Positions 34,837-43,403 of a DNA stretch of 64,000 nucleotides are shown in pieces. Source of the stretch: Pseudophaeobacter profundi (GTDB taxonomy: Bacteria > Pseudomonadota > Alphaproteobacteria > Rhodobacterales > Rhodobacteraceae); the NCBI RefSeq assembly GCF_029697505.1, contig NZ_JARJEF010000001.1, positions 62,001-126,000 on the forward strand, written 5' to 3'. The position numbers and the translations under genes are program-made. How positions within the stretch are numbered: the first letter of the stretch is position 1; every line of letters begins with the position of its first letter. A model generated the notes under the pieces. It was not told the DNA's origin and made no database searches. It was given only the letters and a program-made list of their open reading frames with translations.

Positions 34837-35846
34837 TTGGCCCGACCGCGCAACACGGCAGTCATTTCCGCCAGGATAGAAACGGCGATCTCGGCCGGGC
34901 CTGCCGCGCCGATATCCAAACCGACGGGGCCATGAATACGGGTGATGTCCTGCGCCGCAAAGCCCGCAGCCTGCATCCGCTCTGCCCGGCTGGCCTGGGT
35001 GCGTTTGGACCCCAACGCACCAATATAAAAACAGCGCTGCTGCAGCCCCGCCACCAACGCGGGATCATCCAGTTTGGGGTCATGGGTCAGCAAGACCAGC
35101 GCGGTGCGCGCATCCAGCCCCAGCTTGGCAACCGCCTCATCCGGCCAATCCTCCAGCAGGGTCACACCGGGAAAACGCGCAGGCGTGGCAAAGGCCGCGC
35201 GGGGATCAATCACCACCGGATCATAGCCCGCCAGCATCGCCATCGGCACCAGCGCCTGGGCAATATGCACCGCCCCCACCACGACCAGCCGCAGCGGCGG
35301 GTTGTGCACTGCCACAAAGGTCTCTCCGTCGTCTTCGACCCCGGAGCGGTCCAGTCGCATCCGCTCGGGGTAGGCATCGCGCAGCACCGCGCCAATCCCC
35401 GTGGTCAGGTTCACCTCATAGGCCACCTGGTCGCGCGCCGTCTGCGCCGCCACCAGATCCGCCAGCAGGGCGACGGGCATGGAACCACCCACAGGTTCAA
35501 CCAGAATGCGAATGGTGCCACCACAGGCCAGCCCAACGGCAAAGGCATCGCCATCGCTGACGCCATATTCCAGCACCCGGTGCTTGCCATCCGCCAGCGC
35601 CTCTTGCGCTTCCAGCACCACGGCACCTTCAACACAGCCGCCAGAAACAGAGCCCTCGATCTCGCCATCACCGCTGACGACCAGCTGTGCCCCCACCCGA
35701 CGCGGGGCCGATCCCCAGGTCTGCACCACGGTGGCCAGGGCCGCCCCCCGACCGGCGCGGTGCCACGCCAGCGCGGTTTGCGCCGCACTGGCTGCCAAGG
35801 GGGAAACGTCGGCAGAGACGGGCGGGCTGTCACTAGTCTGGGTCAT
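34833..35846 (-). CDS. xdhC: XdhC/CoxI-family molybdenum cofactor insertion protein
   Basis: 337 residues. The N-terminal CoxI domain has GAALATVVQTWGSAPRRVGAQ and GSVSGGCVEGAVVLEAQ with the conserved Cys; a second CGG motif follows (VGLACGGTIRILVEP). The C-terminal Rossmann domain has LRLVVVGAVHIAQALVPMA and ALVLLTHDPKLDDPALV, ending YIGALGSKRTQASRAERM. XdhC proteins bind and sulfurate the cofactor and hand it to the large subunit. Co-translated with the next gene. Confidence 0.92.
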   Translation of the reverse strand: MTQTSDSPPVSADVSPLAASAAQTALAWHRAGRGAALATVVQTWGSAPRRVGAQLVVSGDGEIEGSVSGGCVEGAVVLEAQEALADGKHRVLEYGVSDGDAFAVGLACGGTIRILVEPVGGSMPVALLADLVAAQTARDQVAYEVNLTTGIGAVLRDAYPERMRLDRSGVEDDGETFVAVHNPPLRLVVVGAVHIAQALVPMAMLAGYDPVVIDPRAAFATPARFPGVTLLEDWPDEAVAKLGLDARTALVLLTHDPKLDDPALVAGLQQRCFYIGALGSKRTQASRAERMQAAGFAAQDITRIHGPVGLDIGAAGPAEIAVSILAEMTAVLRGRAK

Positions 35847-35930
35847 CTATCCTCCGGTCGGGCAGATCCTGCCCGCTTGGATACCAGCTTTGCGCGTCAT
35901 CTTTGCAGTTTCAAGCCGCAAATCCGGACG

Positions 35931-35972
35931 CACGGCCCTACCCTGGCAAAACACGGCCCTACCCTGGCAAAA
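35931..35972. repeat. 21-bp exact tandem duplication upstream of xdhC
   Basis: CACGGCCCTACCCTGGCAAAA occurs twice head to tail in the spacer between coxE (stop at 36012) and xdhC (start at 35846), 85 bases before the xdhC start codon. I see no further copies nearby. Confidence 0.9.
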
Positions 35973-36011
35973 GATGTACGCGGCGACCACCAGCGGCGCG
36001 GAGCCCGCGCG

Positions 36012-37265
36012 TCACAAATCGCGCAGCAAGCGGGCTTTTTCGCCGCTCTCCTCGGGGCGCGAAATCACCTCTGCAAGATCCTGCAACGCGGCAATGGAAT
36101 GGCCGGCCCGAAAGCTATCGACATAGGGTAACATGGCCCTAATGCCCTGCGCCTTGGCGGCAAACCCATCCCAGCGCAATAGCGGGTTCAGCCAAATCAG
36201 ACGCCGCGCCGAAAGCTGCAGGCGCTGCATTTCCCGTTCCAGCGCCGCCGGGTCATCGCGATCAAGCCCATCGGTGATCAGCAGCACCACAGCGCCCTGC
36301 CCCATGACCCGGCGTGACCAGTCCCGGTTGAAGTCATGCAGGCAGGCACCAATCCGGGTGCCGCCCTCCCAGTCTTGCGCTTCGGCGCCTGCTGCGGCAA
36401 GGGCGGCATCGACATCGCGGGTGGCCAAATGGCGGGTGATATTGGTCAGCCGGGTGCCAAAGGTAAAGCCATGCACCCGGGCCCAGCCCGCCCCCTTGGC
36501 ATTGCTGACCGTATGCAGGAAATGCAGCACGATACGGCTGTATTGGCTCATCGATCCGGAAATATCGCAGATCACCACCAGATTGGGCCAGCGGGTGCGG
36601 TGCTTGGCGCGGGCAATGAACTGGATATCGCCCCCGCGGCGGGCCGCTTCGCGGAAGGTGCGACGCCAATCCGGCCTGCTGCCCCGCTGTGCCGCCATCA
36701 GGCGACGCGACTGAAGCGGCGATACCGGCAGTTTCAACTGCGCCAGAATACGCTTGGCCTGCGCCACCTCGTCGGTGCTCATCTGTTCAAAATCCAGGCT
36801 GCGCAACCGTTCCTCGGCCGAGATGGTCAAGCTGGCATCCACCTCGATCTCGGTGCCCTCATCCTCAGGGGGATCGGGGGCATCAAGCTGCGGATTGGCC
36901 CCGTCCAGCAGGGCTTCGGCGGCGCGTTTTTCACCAGGCTTTGCCGCCTGTTCCTCTTGCACGCCGCGGATGGCAGGCAACAGCGCGGCCATCATCCGTT
37001 CCAGAAAACGCGGATCGCGCCAATACAGCCGAAAGACCTGGGCAAAGATCACCCGGTGTTCGGGTTTGGAGACAAAACAGGCATGCAGCGCCCAGTAGAA
37101 ATCCTGCCGCGAAGTAAAGCCCGCCGCCGCCACCGCTGCCACCGCATCAATCACCCGCCCCGGCCCGATCGGCAGCCCTGCCTTGCGCAGGGCACGGGCA
37201 AAATGGGTGATATTCTGCGCCAGCCTGGGATTATCCGGCAGGGTGAGATCCGGCAATTCAACCAT
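36012..37265 (-). CDS. coxE: VWA-domain protein, CoxE-like
   Basis: 417 residues. N-terminal helical part (LAQNITHFARALRKAGLPIG) and C-terminal von Willebrand A domain with the MIDAS motif VICDISGSMSQYSRI, then VVLLITDGLDRDD. With the MoxR ATPase CoxD it forms a chaperone pair that, in Oligotropha, matures the molybdenum-copper centre; by analogy it inserts or activates the metal site of the hydroxylase here. Its start shares a base with the coxD stop region, so the two are coupled. Confidence 0.9.
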   Translation of the reverse strand: MVELPDLTLPDNPRLAQNITHFARALRKAGLPIGPGRVIDAVAAVAAAGFTSRQDFYWALHACFVSKPEHRVIFAQVFRLYWRDPRFLERMMAALLPAIRGVQEEQAAKPGEKRAAEALLDGANPQLDAPDPPEDEGTEIEVDASLTISAEERLRSLDFEQMSTDEVAQAKRILAQLKLPVSPLQSRRLMAAQRGSRPDWRRTFREAARRGGDIQFIARAKHRTRWPNLVVICDISGSMSQYSRIVLHFLHTVSNAKGAGWARVHGFTFGTRLTNITRHLATRDVDAALAAAGAEAQDWEGGTRIGACLHDFNRDWSRRVMGQGAVVLLITDGLDRDDPAALEREMQRLQLSARRLIWLNPLLRWDGFAAKAQGIRAMLPYVDSFRAGHSIAALQDLAEVISRPEESGEKARLLRDL

Positions 37266-38173
37266 CAGCCAGCGTCCAGACTAGCCCGCGCCTGATCCAG
37301 AATGCGCTTGGCCTCGCCCCCCTGCACCTTAGAGATATCATCCTGATATTTCAGGATCGCCCCCAGGGTATCCGCAATCACCGCAGGCGACAGGTCAATG
37401 ACATCCAGTGCCAGCAGACAATTGGCCCAGTCGATGGTTTCGGCAACGCCGGGCTTCTTGAACAGATCCTCTGTGCGCAGGCTCTGCACAAAGGCCACCA
37501 CCTCCCGGCTGAGCTGCGCCGCCAAGGTCGGCGCGCGTGCATTCAAGATCTCTACCTCGCGGTCAAAATCGGGATAATCCACCCAATGATACAGGCAACG
37601 GCGTTTTAATGCGTCGTGCACCTCGCGGGTTCGGTTGGAGGTCAGAACCACGATGGGCGGCACCGGTGCCTTGATGGTGCCCAGTTCGGGGATAGTGACC
37701 TGAAAATCCGACAGCGCCTCAAGCAGAAAGGCCTCAAAGGGTTCATCGGTCCGGTCAAGTTCATCAATCAACAGCACCGGCGGGCCGTTCTCATCCGGGC
37801 GCATCGCCTCAAGCAGCGGCCGCTCGATCAGAAATTCATCCGAGAACAGCTCTCCTTGCAGGGTTGCGCGATCAGCGCCGCCTGCTGCTTCGGCAGTGCG
37901 AATGGCCACCATCTGGGCGGCAAAGTTCCATTCATAAACCGCCGAGGAAGCATCAAGCCCTTCGTAGCATTGCAGCCGGATCAGCCGCCGCCCAAAGGCC
38001 GCCGCCAGCGCCTTGGCGATTTCGGTCTTGCCCACCCCGGCTTCGCCCTCAAGAAACAGCGGGCGACCCAGTTTCAGCGATAGAAACACCACCACCGCCA
38101 GGGCGCGATCACAGACATAGCCCTGTTCGCCCAGCGCAGTCTGCACCTGCTCAATTGTCGCGGCCTGCATCAT
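37265..38173 (-). CDS. coxD: MoxR-type AAA+ ATPase, CoxD-like
   Basis: 302 residues from ATG 38173; ATG 38182 sits on top of the AAGGAAGG ribosome-binding site and 38170 is also possible. Walker A FLEGEAGVGKTEIAKAL, Walker B VLLIDELDRTDEPFE, sensor region VVLTSNRTREVHDALKRRC (Asn and Arg finger). Works with the VWA protein CoxE as a metal-centre chaperone. First gene of the minus-strand cox block; its promoter must lie in 38174-38599. Confidence 0.9.
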   Translation of the reverse strand: MMQAATIEQVQTALGEQGYVCDRALAVVVFLSLKLGRPLFLEGEAGVGKTEIAKALAAAFGRRLIRLQCYEGLDASSAVYEWNFAAQMVAIRTAEAAGGADRATLQGELFSDEFLIERPLLEAMRPDENGPPVLLIDELDRTDEPFEAFLLEALSDFQVTIPELGTIKAPVPPIVVLTSNRTREVHDALKRRCLYHWVDYPDFDREVEILNARAPTLAAQLSREVVAFVQSLRTEDLFKKPGVAETIDWANCLLALDVIDLSPAVIADTLGAILKYQDDISKVQGGEAKRILDQARASLDAG

Positions 38174-38599
38174 TCGTGGCATCCTTCCTTGGGCTGTTTG
38201 CCGGGGTCTCGTTACCGGGGGCTCTTTGGGTTTCAACCAAGAGGCCACGGGCATGGCACCGGGTCAAGCCACAGCGCCGCCGCAACTGCGGCACGGAGCA
38301 AGGACCCGGCCCCGGCGCAACACTCTTGCAACAGCACCGGCCAGAGTAAAGACGCCAAGGCCCGCAACGATTGACCCAGAGGGGCGGCAATGCAAAGCTG
38401 CCGCCAATAAGAACACGCGCCCGACAAACCGGGGCATAGAGGCAGACAGGTCGATGCACCGAACATCCAGCTCCAGGCCTTCAGGTTCCGGGCCACACAG
38501 TTCGTTCGGGGGCTGCGGGGGGCTTGCGCTTGGCAGCCCTGACGCTGCCTCGGGAAATCCCTCGCGCTGCGGTCTGCACCGCATGAAAGGGGATGTGAC
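38174..38599. other. Divergent promoter region between the cox block and the glycan cluster
   Basis: 426 bases without a supported gene. Purine-rich and GC-rich; no clear promoter boxes or repeats recognised. Confidence 0.6.
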
Positions 38600-39643
38600 A
38601 TGCGTATCACTGCAGTAACCTGCGTCAAGAACGAGGGCCCGTTCCTGCTGGAATGGATCGCCTATAACAGGCTGATCGGCGTCACAGATTTTCTTTTCTA
38701 TTCAAACGACTGCACCGATGGTACGGCGGAATTGCTCGATGCCTTGGCGGCGCGTGGCCTGCTGACCCATCTGCCCAATCCAGCGCAGGGGCGCAACTAC
38801 CAGATGGAAGCGCTGAAAGATGCCGCCCATCAGCCGCTGGTACAGGAGGCCGATTGGGTCTGGATCGCAGATGTGGATGAATTTCTCAATATACACACCG
38901 GGGATCATAGCATTCCCGCCCTGATCACGGCCTGTGGCAACCCCGGTGCAATTTCCGTCAGCTTTCAGTTCTTTGCCAACGACGGGATAGAGGCATTTGT
39001 TGATGAGCCGGTGATCGCACAGTTCAGCCGCTCTCATAATCCCGATATCTGGTGTGCCGAAACCGCAATTGAAGTCAAAACCCTGGTGCGTCAGGATTTT
39101 CCGCTGAAATACTACGGCGCGCACCGGCCTTTCTTCAAGAAAGGCCTGCCACCCCGCAAGTTCCCCCACTGGTGCGATGGATCCGGGCGCGATGTGCCAG
39201 CCAAGTTTCTGGTGGCGGACAATCCCCGCCGCATCCGTAAATTCCCCGCCAAGGGCAGCCGCGATCTGGCCACTCTCAACCACTATGCGCTGCGCTCGCT
39301 TGACAGCTACCTGGTCAAGAATGACCGCGGCGATGTCAACCGCGAGCACCGCGCCTTTGACGACAGCTATTGGCGCGAACGCAATGACCCCGCCTATGAG
39401 GATCGCTCTATCCTGCGCTATCTGCCCGATCTGCAAGAGGCGCTGAAGGCGCTGAAATCGGACCCCGAAATCGCCGCGCTGCACGAGATCTGCCTGCAGC
39501 GGCACCGGGACAGGCGCGATCAGCTGTTGGCCCAGCCAGATTATCAGCAGATGCGTCAGCAACTCTTGACCGCCCCGACCCTGCCACCGCAGGAAGAGGC
39601 CTTGCTGACCGATCTGGGCCTGTTGCCCGCGCAGGGATCCTGA
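38600..39643 (+). CDS. Glycosyltransferase (GT2/GT92-like, DVDEF type) no. 1
   Basis: 347 residues. Starts TCVKNEGPFLLEWIAYNRLI, continues DFLFYSNDCTDGTAELLDAL, the DxD metal/sugar-nucleotide motif WIADVDEFLNIHTGDHSIP, a region with CDGSGRDVPAKF, then LNHYALRSLDSYLVKNDRGD and a helical tail. This is the Glyco_tranf_2_4-like family. Paralogous to the C-terminal half of the protein at 40278 and to that at 43404. No membrane segment or signal peptide, so it acts in the cytoplasm on a nucleotide sugar; the donor is unknown. First gene of a tight five-gene run. Confidence 0.88.
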   Translation: MRITAVTCVKNEGPFLLEWIAYNRLIGVTDFLFYSNDCTDGTAELLDALAARGLLTHLPNPAQGRNYQMEALKDAAHQPLVQEADWVWIADVDEFLNIHTGDHSIPALITACGNPGAISVSFQFFANDGIEAFVDEPVIAQFSRSHNPDIWCAETAIEVKTLVRQDFPLKYYGAHRPFFKKGLPPRKFPHWCDGSGRDVPAKFLVADNPRRIRKFPAKGSRDLATLNHYALRSLDSYLVKNDRGDVNREHRAFDDSYWRERNDPAYEDRSILRYLPDLQEALKALKSDPEIAALHEICLQRHRDRRDQLLAQPDYQQMRQQLLTAPTLPPQEEALLTDLGLLPAQGS

Positions 39644-39651
39644 GGCGCGCC

Positions 39652-40278
39652 ATGGTTCTGAAAGTCATCAACCTCGGCCTGCCGAAATCCGGCACCACGA
39701 CCCTGAACCGGGCGCTGTCGCGGGCGGGGTATCATGTCGCCGATCATCGCCTGAAAGAGCGCGAGGAAGACCGCCCCGGCAAGCGCCGCGTCTTTGTCGG
39801 CTCGCTGCTCTACAAGGGGCTCTATGAGGTCGGCGACCCGATGGCCTATATGCAGGAGTATGACGCGGTCAGCGAGATCAGCTTTATTCATGGCAAATTC
39901 TCGATCTGGCCGCAGTTTGATTTTGCCATGATCAAGGTGTTGCAAGATCTATACCCAGAAGCGCGTTTCATCGCCACCAGGCGCGATGCTGCAAGCCATT
40001 CAAAATCAATCATGGCCTGGAACAATCTTGGCACGACCCGGTTGCCCGCGAGCACGGTTCCGGGGCTGCCGATTGGCTATGGCAAAACCGCCGATCAACA
40101 GATGCGGTGGATTGATGGCCACTACGAAGCGCTGGCCCATTGGTTTCGCGATGATCCCAGGTATCTGGAGCTCGACATCGCCAACCCGGATGCCCAGGCC
40201 CAGGTCAGCCGCCACCTGAACCGCGACCTGCCCTGGTGGGGCAAGGCCAATGTCAACAAAAAGGCACAGGATAGCTGA
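39652..40278 (+). CDS. Sulfotransferase family protein
   Basis: 208 residues. The 5'-phosphosulfate loop LGLPKSGTTTLNRALS and the 3'-phosphate region ARFIATRRDAASHSKSIMAW are those of PAPS-dependent sulfotransferases. It is short for the family. Located between two glycosyltransferase genes, its acceptor is probably a carbohydrate or lipid-linked sugar (inference). Stop overlaps the following ATG (TGATG), showing coupling to the fused protein. PAPS synthesis genes are not in the window; the cys cluster at 22.7 kb uses APS directly, so PAPS would need a dedicated APS kinase elsewhere. Confidence 0.82.
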   Translation: MVLKVINLGLPKSGTTTLNRALSRAGYHVADHRLKEREEDRPGKRRVFVGSLLYKGLYEVGDPMAYMQEYDAVSEISFIHGKFSIWPQFDFAMIKVLQDLYPEARFIATRRDAASHSKSIMAWNNLGTTRLPASTVPGLPIGYGKTADQQMRWIDGHYEALAHWFRDDPRYLELDIANPDAQAQVSRHLNRDLPWWGKANVNKKAQDS

Positions 40279-42659
40279 TGCGGATCTATCTACATATCGG
40301 GCTGGAACAGACTGGCGCGGATCATCTGCAACGCATCATGGCCGACAAGCGGTCCCAATTGCAGGCCAAGGGCACCCTGTTTCCCCGCGCCCCCGGTTCC
40401 AGCAACCATACGCGCCTGTTCATGGCGGTCACCGATGCAGATCATATTGACCCCCTGCGCTACAATCGCGGCTTTATCACGACGGAAAAGCAGGCACGCC
40501 TGCGCGAGAAGCTGATCGAAGATCTGCACCGAGAAGTGGACAAGGCCAAGCCAGACAGGCTGATCCTGTCGGCCTCGCAGCTGGGGGCAAAACTGCACCG
40601 CAAAAGCGAGCTGGAACGGTTGAAAGCCCTGCTGACGCCGCTGTCGGATGATATCAGGATCGTCGCCCATATTGATAGTCCCGCCTGCGCACTGGTACAT
40701 CACTACGGCACCCAGATCCTGGAGGGACGCGACCGCACGCTGGACCAGGAGCTGGCGCTGATCGCCAGGCTGGCGCAGGAGCAGGACATGGGCTGGTGGC
40801 AGGCCGCGCTGACCACTCTGCCACAGCCAGACCCGCAGGCCGGGCAGTTTGAAGAAACCCAAGCCGCGCCTTTCTGGCTCGACTACACGGCTTTGCAACA
40901 GCACTGGGAGGCCACATTTGGCACCGGCGCCGTGTCGTTTCGCCCCTTTGCCCCCGCAAGCATCTATGGCACCGAGGCCCCCAGTGAGATCTGCGCCGCC
41001 TTTGGCATTGACGGGCAGATTGGGCGCAGCCCAGAGGCCAAGGTGCCGCAACAGCCCTCTGCCGCCCAGCTGGCGCGCAGTCGGCAGCTCAATACCTTGC
41101 TGTTGCAGCTGCTGGCCCAGCGCAAAATGATCCTGCCGCGTCCGCTCTGGCGCAGTTTTCTGAACGAGATCGCCATCGAAGGTGAGCCGATCGATCCCGC
41201 CAGCCTTGCCGCAGTCTCACAGTATTTTTCGGCTGCCAATCAAGCCCTTGCGCGCCAGCACCCGGCGCTGCTGGCCGTTGACTTCGGGGTCATTTCCGCC
41301 AAGACCAAGCCCAGCCCCCCTTGGCAAGAGGCCGCGACGACACGCGGATATCGCGCCTCGCAGTACCTGCTGACCTTCATGCGCCGCATCACCAAGGCCA
41401 CCAAGGAAGAAAGACGCGGCAAGGCGGCCGATTTGCAGGATCTGGACCAGGCCGAAACACCCCAGCGCCCCCGGCCCAGCAAAGACGCCCTGGCCGTGAT
41501 GCCCCCGCTGGCGGTGGAAAACTTCGACATGCTACAAAGCTCTGCGTTCAAGCCACACAACATGCTGGGTCAAAAGGGCGAAGACCAGCCTCAATCACCA
41601 TATCGCGAAGTACCGCTCCGGCAGCTGACACCGGGGTCCAGCGGCAATGTCATTGTCGGCTGCATGAAAAACGAAGCCCCCTATATCCTGGAATGGATCG
41701 CCTATCACCGCGGCATCGGGGTTGATAACTTTCTCATCTACACCAATGGCTGCGAAGATGGCACCAGCGAACTGCTGGACCGCCTACAGGATCTGGGTAT
41801 CGTGCAGCATCGGAACAATGACAACTGGAAGGGCAACTCGCCGCAGCAACATGCGCTGAACCAATCCTTGAAAGAGCCGCTGATCCGCGATTCGGAATGG
41901 GTGATCCATATTGATGTGGATGAATTCATCAATGTGCGCTGTGGCAATGGCACGCTGCAGGATCTGTTCGATCAGGTGCCGGACGCCAGCAATATCGCCA
42001 TGACCTGGCGACTGTTTGGTTCAAACGGGGTGGACCGCCTGCATGACAGGTTCGTCATTGGCCAGTTTGACGCCTGCGCACCGAAATATTGCCCCAAACC
42101 GCATACAGTCTGGGGCTTTAAGACCATGTTCAAGAACATTGGCGCCTATCAAAAGATCAGCTGCCACCGCCCCAACAAACTGACAGCGCCCCTGCGCGAT
42201 CAGGTGAAATGGGTCAATGGGTCGGGCCGCGACATGACGCGGGAAGCCATTGACAATGGCTGGCGCAACTCGCGCAAATCCATCGGCTATGATCTGGTCC
42301 AGCTGAACCACTATGCGCTGCGCTCAGCCGAGAGCTTTCTGGTCAAACGCCAGCGCGGGCGCGCCCTGCATGTGGATCGCTCTATCGGGATCAACTACTG
42401 GATCCGTATGGACTGGAACGATCACCGCGATATCACTATCCAGCGCAACCTGCCGCGGTTGCAGGCTGAATATGATCGCCTTCTAAAGGACAAGGCGCTG
42501 CGCAACTGGCACCAAAAGGGGCTGGACTGGCACCGCGCCAAGGCCGATGAATTGCATGACATGGCCGAATTTGAAGACCTGTTTCAACAGGCGCTGCGCC
42601 TCAAACTGACCGCAACCGAACGCGTCGCCTATGCGCTGGCGCTTGATCTGGAGAGCTAA
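40278..42659 (+). CDS. Fusion of a degenerate sulfotransferase-like domain and a DVDEF glycosyltransferase
   Basis: 793 residues. Residues 1-340 have the layout of carbohydrate sulfotransferases (IYLHIGLEQTGADHLQRIMA, then LQAKGTLFPRAPGSSNHTRL and KPDRLILSASQL), but the PAPS loop, usually HIG-x-x-KTGTT, reads HIGLEQTGADH, without the catalytic Lys. Residues about 341-455 are a basic/proline-rich linker. Residues 455-793 are a glycosyltransferase like its neighbours: VGCMKNEAPYILEWIAYHRG, IHIDVDEFINVRCGNGTL, WRLFGSNGVD, LNHYALRSAESFLVKRQRGR. The first domain may have become an acceptor-binding module; that is inference. Confidence 0.85.
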   Translation: MRIYLHIGLEQTGADHLQRIMADKRSQLQAKGTLFPRAPGSSNHTRLFMAVTDADHIDPLRYNRGFITTEKQARLREKLIEDLHREVDKAKPDRLILSASQLGAKLHRKSELERLKALLTPLSDDIRIVAHIDSPACALVHHYGTQILEGRDRTLDQELALIARLAQEQDMGWWQAALTTLPQPDPQAGQFEETQAAPFWLDYTALQQHWEATFGTGAVSFRPFAPASIYGTEAPSEICAAFGIDGQIGRSPEAKVPQQPSAAQLARSRQLNTLLLQLLAQRKMILPRPLWRSFLNEIAIEGEPIDPASLAAVSQYFSAANQALARQHPALLAVDFGVISAKTKPSPPWQEAATTRGYRASQYLLTFMRRITKATKEERRGKAADLQDLDQAETPQRPRPSKDALAVMPPLAVENFDMLQSSAFKPHNMLGQKGEDQPQSPYREVPLRQLTPGSSGNVIVGCMKNEAPYILEWIAYHRGIGVDNFLIYTNGCEDGTSELLDRLQDLGIVQHRNNDNWKGNSPQQHALNQSLKEPLIRDSEWVIHIDVDEFINVRCGNGTLQDLFDQVPDASNIAMTWRLFGSNGVDRLHDRFVIGQFDACAPKYCPKPHTVWGFKTMFKNIGAYQKISCHRPNKLTAPLRDQVKWVNGSGRDMTREAIDNGWRNSRKSIGYDLVQLNHYALRSAESFLVKRQRGRALHVDRSIGINYWIRMDWNDHRDITIQRNLPRLQAEYDRLLKDKALRNWHQKGLDWHRAKADELHDMAEFEDLFQQALRLKLTATERVAYALALDLES

Positions 42660-42662
42660 GAC

Positions 42663-43400
42663 ATGAGCGAGACGCCCGCCGCCCCCCAGGCAAATACAGC
42701 AGGGGCCATCCCGTCTGATGTGGCAAAGCCGCAAAAGATCCTGAAATGCCGTGGTATGCGCTTTCCGTTGGACCGCAACGTCCTGCCGCCGCGCATCCGC
42801 ACCTTGCTGCGCAACGATGCCTATGAGGCCAAAGAGGCAACCGCTGCCAAAAAACTGATAAAGCCGCAGGATGTGGTGATGGAGTTGGGGGCCGGCATTG
42901 GCTTTATGTCCACCCTTGTGGCCACCCAGACCCCAGCCAAATCGGTCCACTCCTACGAGGCCAACCCGCAGCTTTTGCCCTATATTGCCCAGGTGCATGC
43001 GCTCAACAAGGTGACCAACGCCCATGTCACCCATGCGGTTCTGGGTGAGCGCGACGGCACCGCGCCCTTTTATATCCGCAAGAATTTTCTGGCCTCCTCT
43101 CTGGATCCAATGGAAGACAGCGCAGACTGCACCAAGGTCGATGTGCCAACCCGTGACGTCAACGCGGTGATCCGCGATCTTTCCCCCACAGTGCTGATCT
43201 GCGACATCGAGGGGGCCGAGGCGGATCTATTGCCCAAGATGGATCTGACCGGGCTGCGGGCAGTCGTCATCGAAACCCACCCGCAATGGATCGGCAAGAT
43301 CGGCATGCAAAAGGTGTTTCGCTGCCTGGATGCGGCTGGTCTGGTGTTTTTTCCGCGCTGGTCCCACGGCAAGGTCGCCGTGTTCCGCTCTGATTGGTAA
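42663..43400 (+). CDS. FkbM-family methyltransferase
   Basis: 245 residues. SAM-binding block DVVMELGAGIGFMSTLVATQ, then SVHSYEANPQLLPYIAQVH, the second block VPTRDVNAVIRDL, LICDIEGAEADLLPKMDLTG and AVVIETHPQWIGK, all FkbM-type. The family mostly O-methylates sugars and polyketides. In this setting a sugar hydroxyl of the same glycan is the likely target (inference). The first 40 residues are a basic/Ala-Pro-rich lead. Starts three bases after the fusion gene stop and ends three bases before the next start. Confidence 0.9.
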   Translation: MSETPAAPQANTAGAIPSDVAKPQKILKCRGMRFPLDRNVLPPRIRTLLRNDAYEAKEATAAKKLIKPQDVVMELGAGIGFMSTLVATQTPAKSVHSYEANPQLLPYIAQVHALNKVTNAHVTHAVLGERDGTAPFYIRKNFLASSLDPMEDSADCTKVDVPTRDVNAVIRDLSPTVLICDIEGAEADLLPKMDLTGLRAVVIETHPQWIGKIGMQKVFRCLDAAGLVFFPRWSHGKVAVFRSDW

Positions 43401-43403
43401 GAT

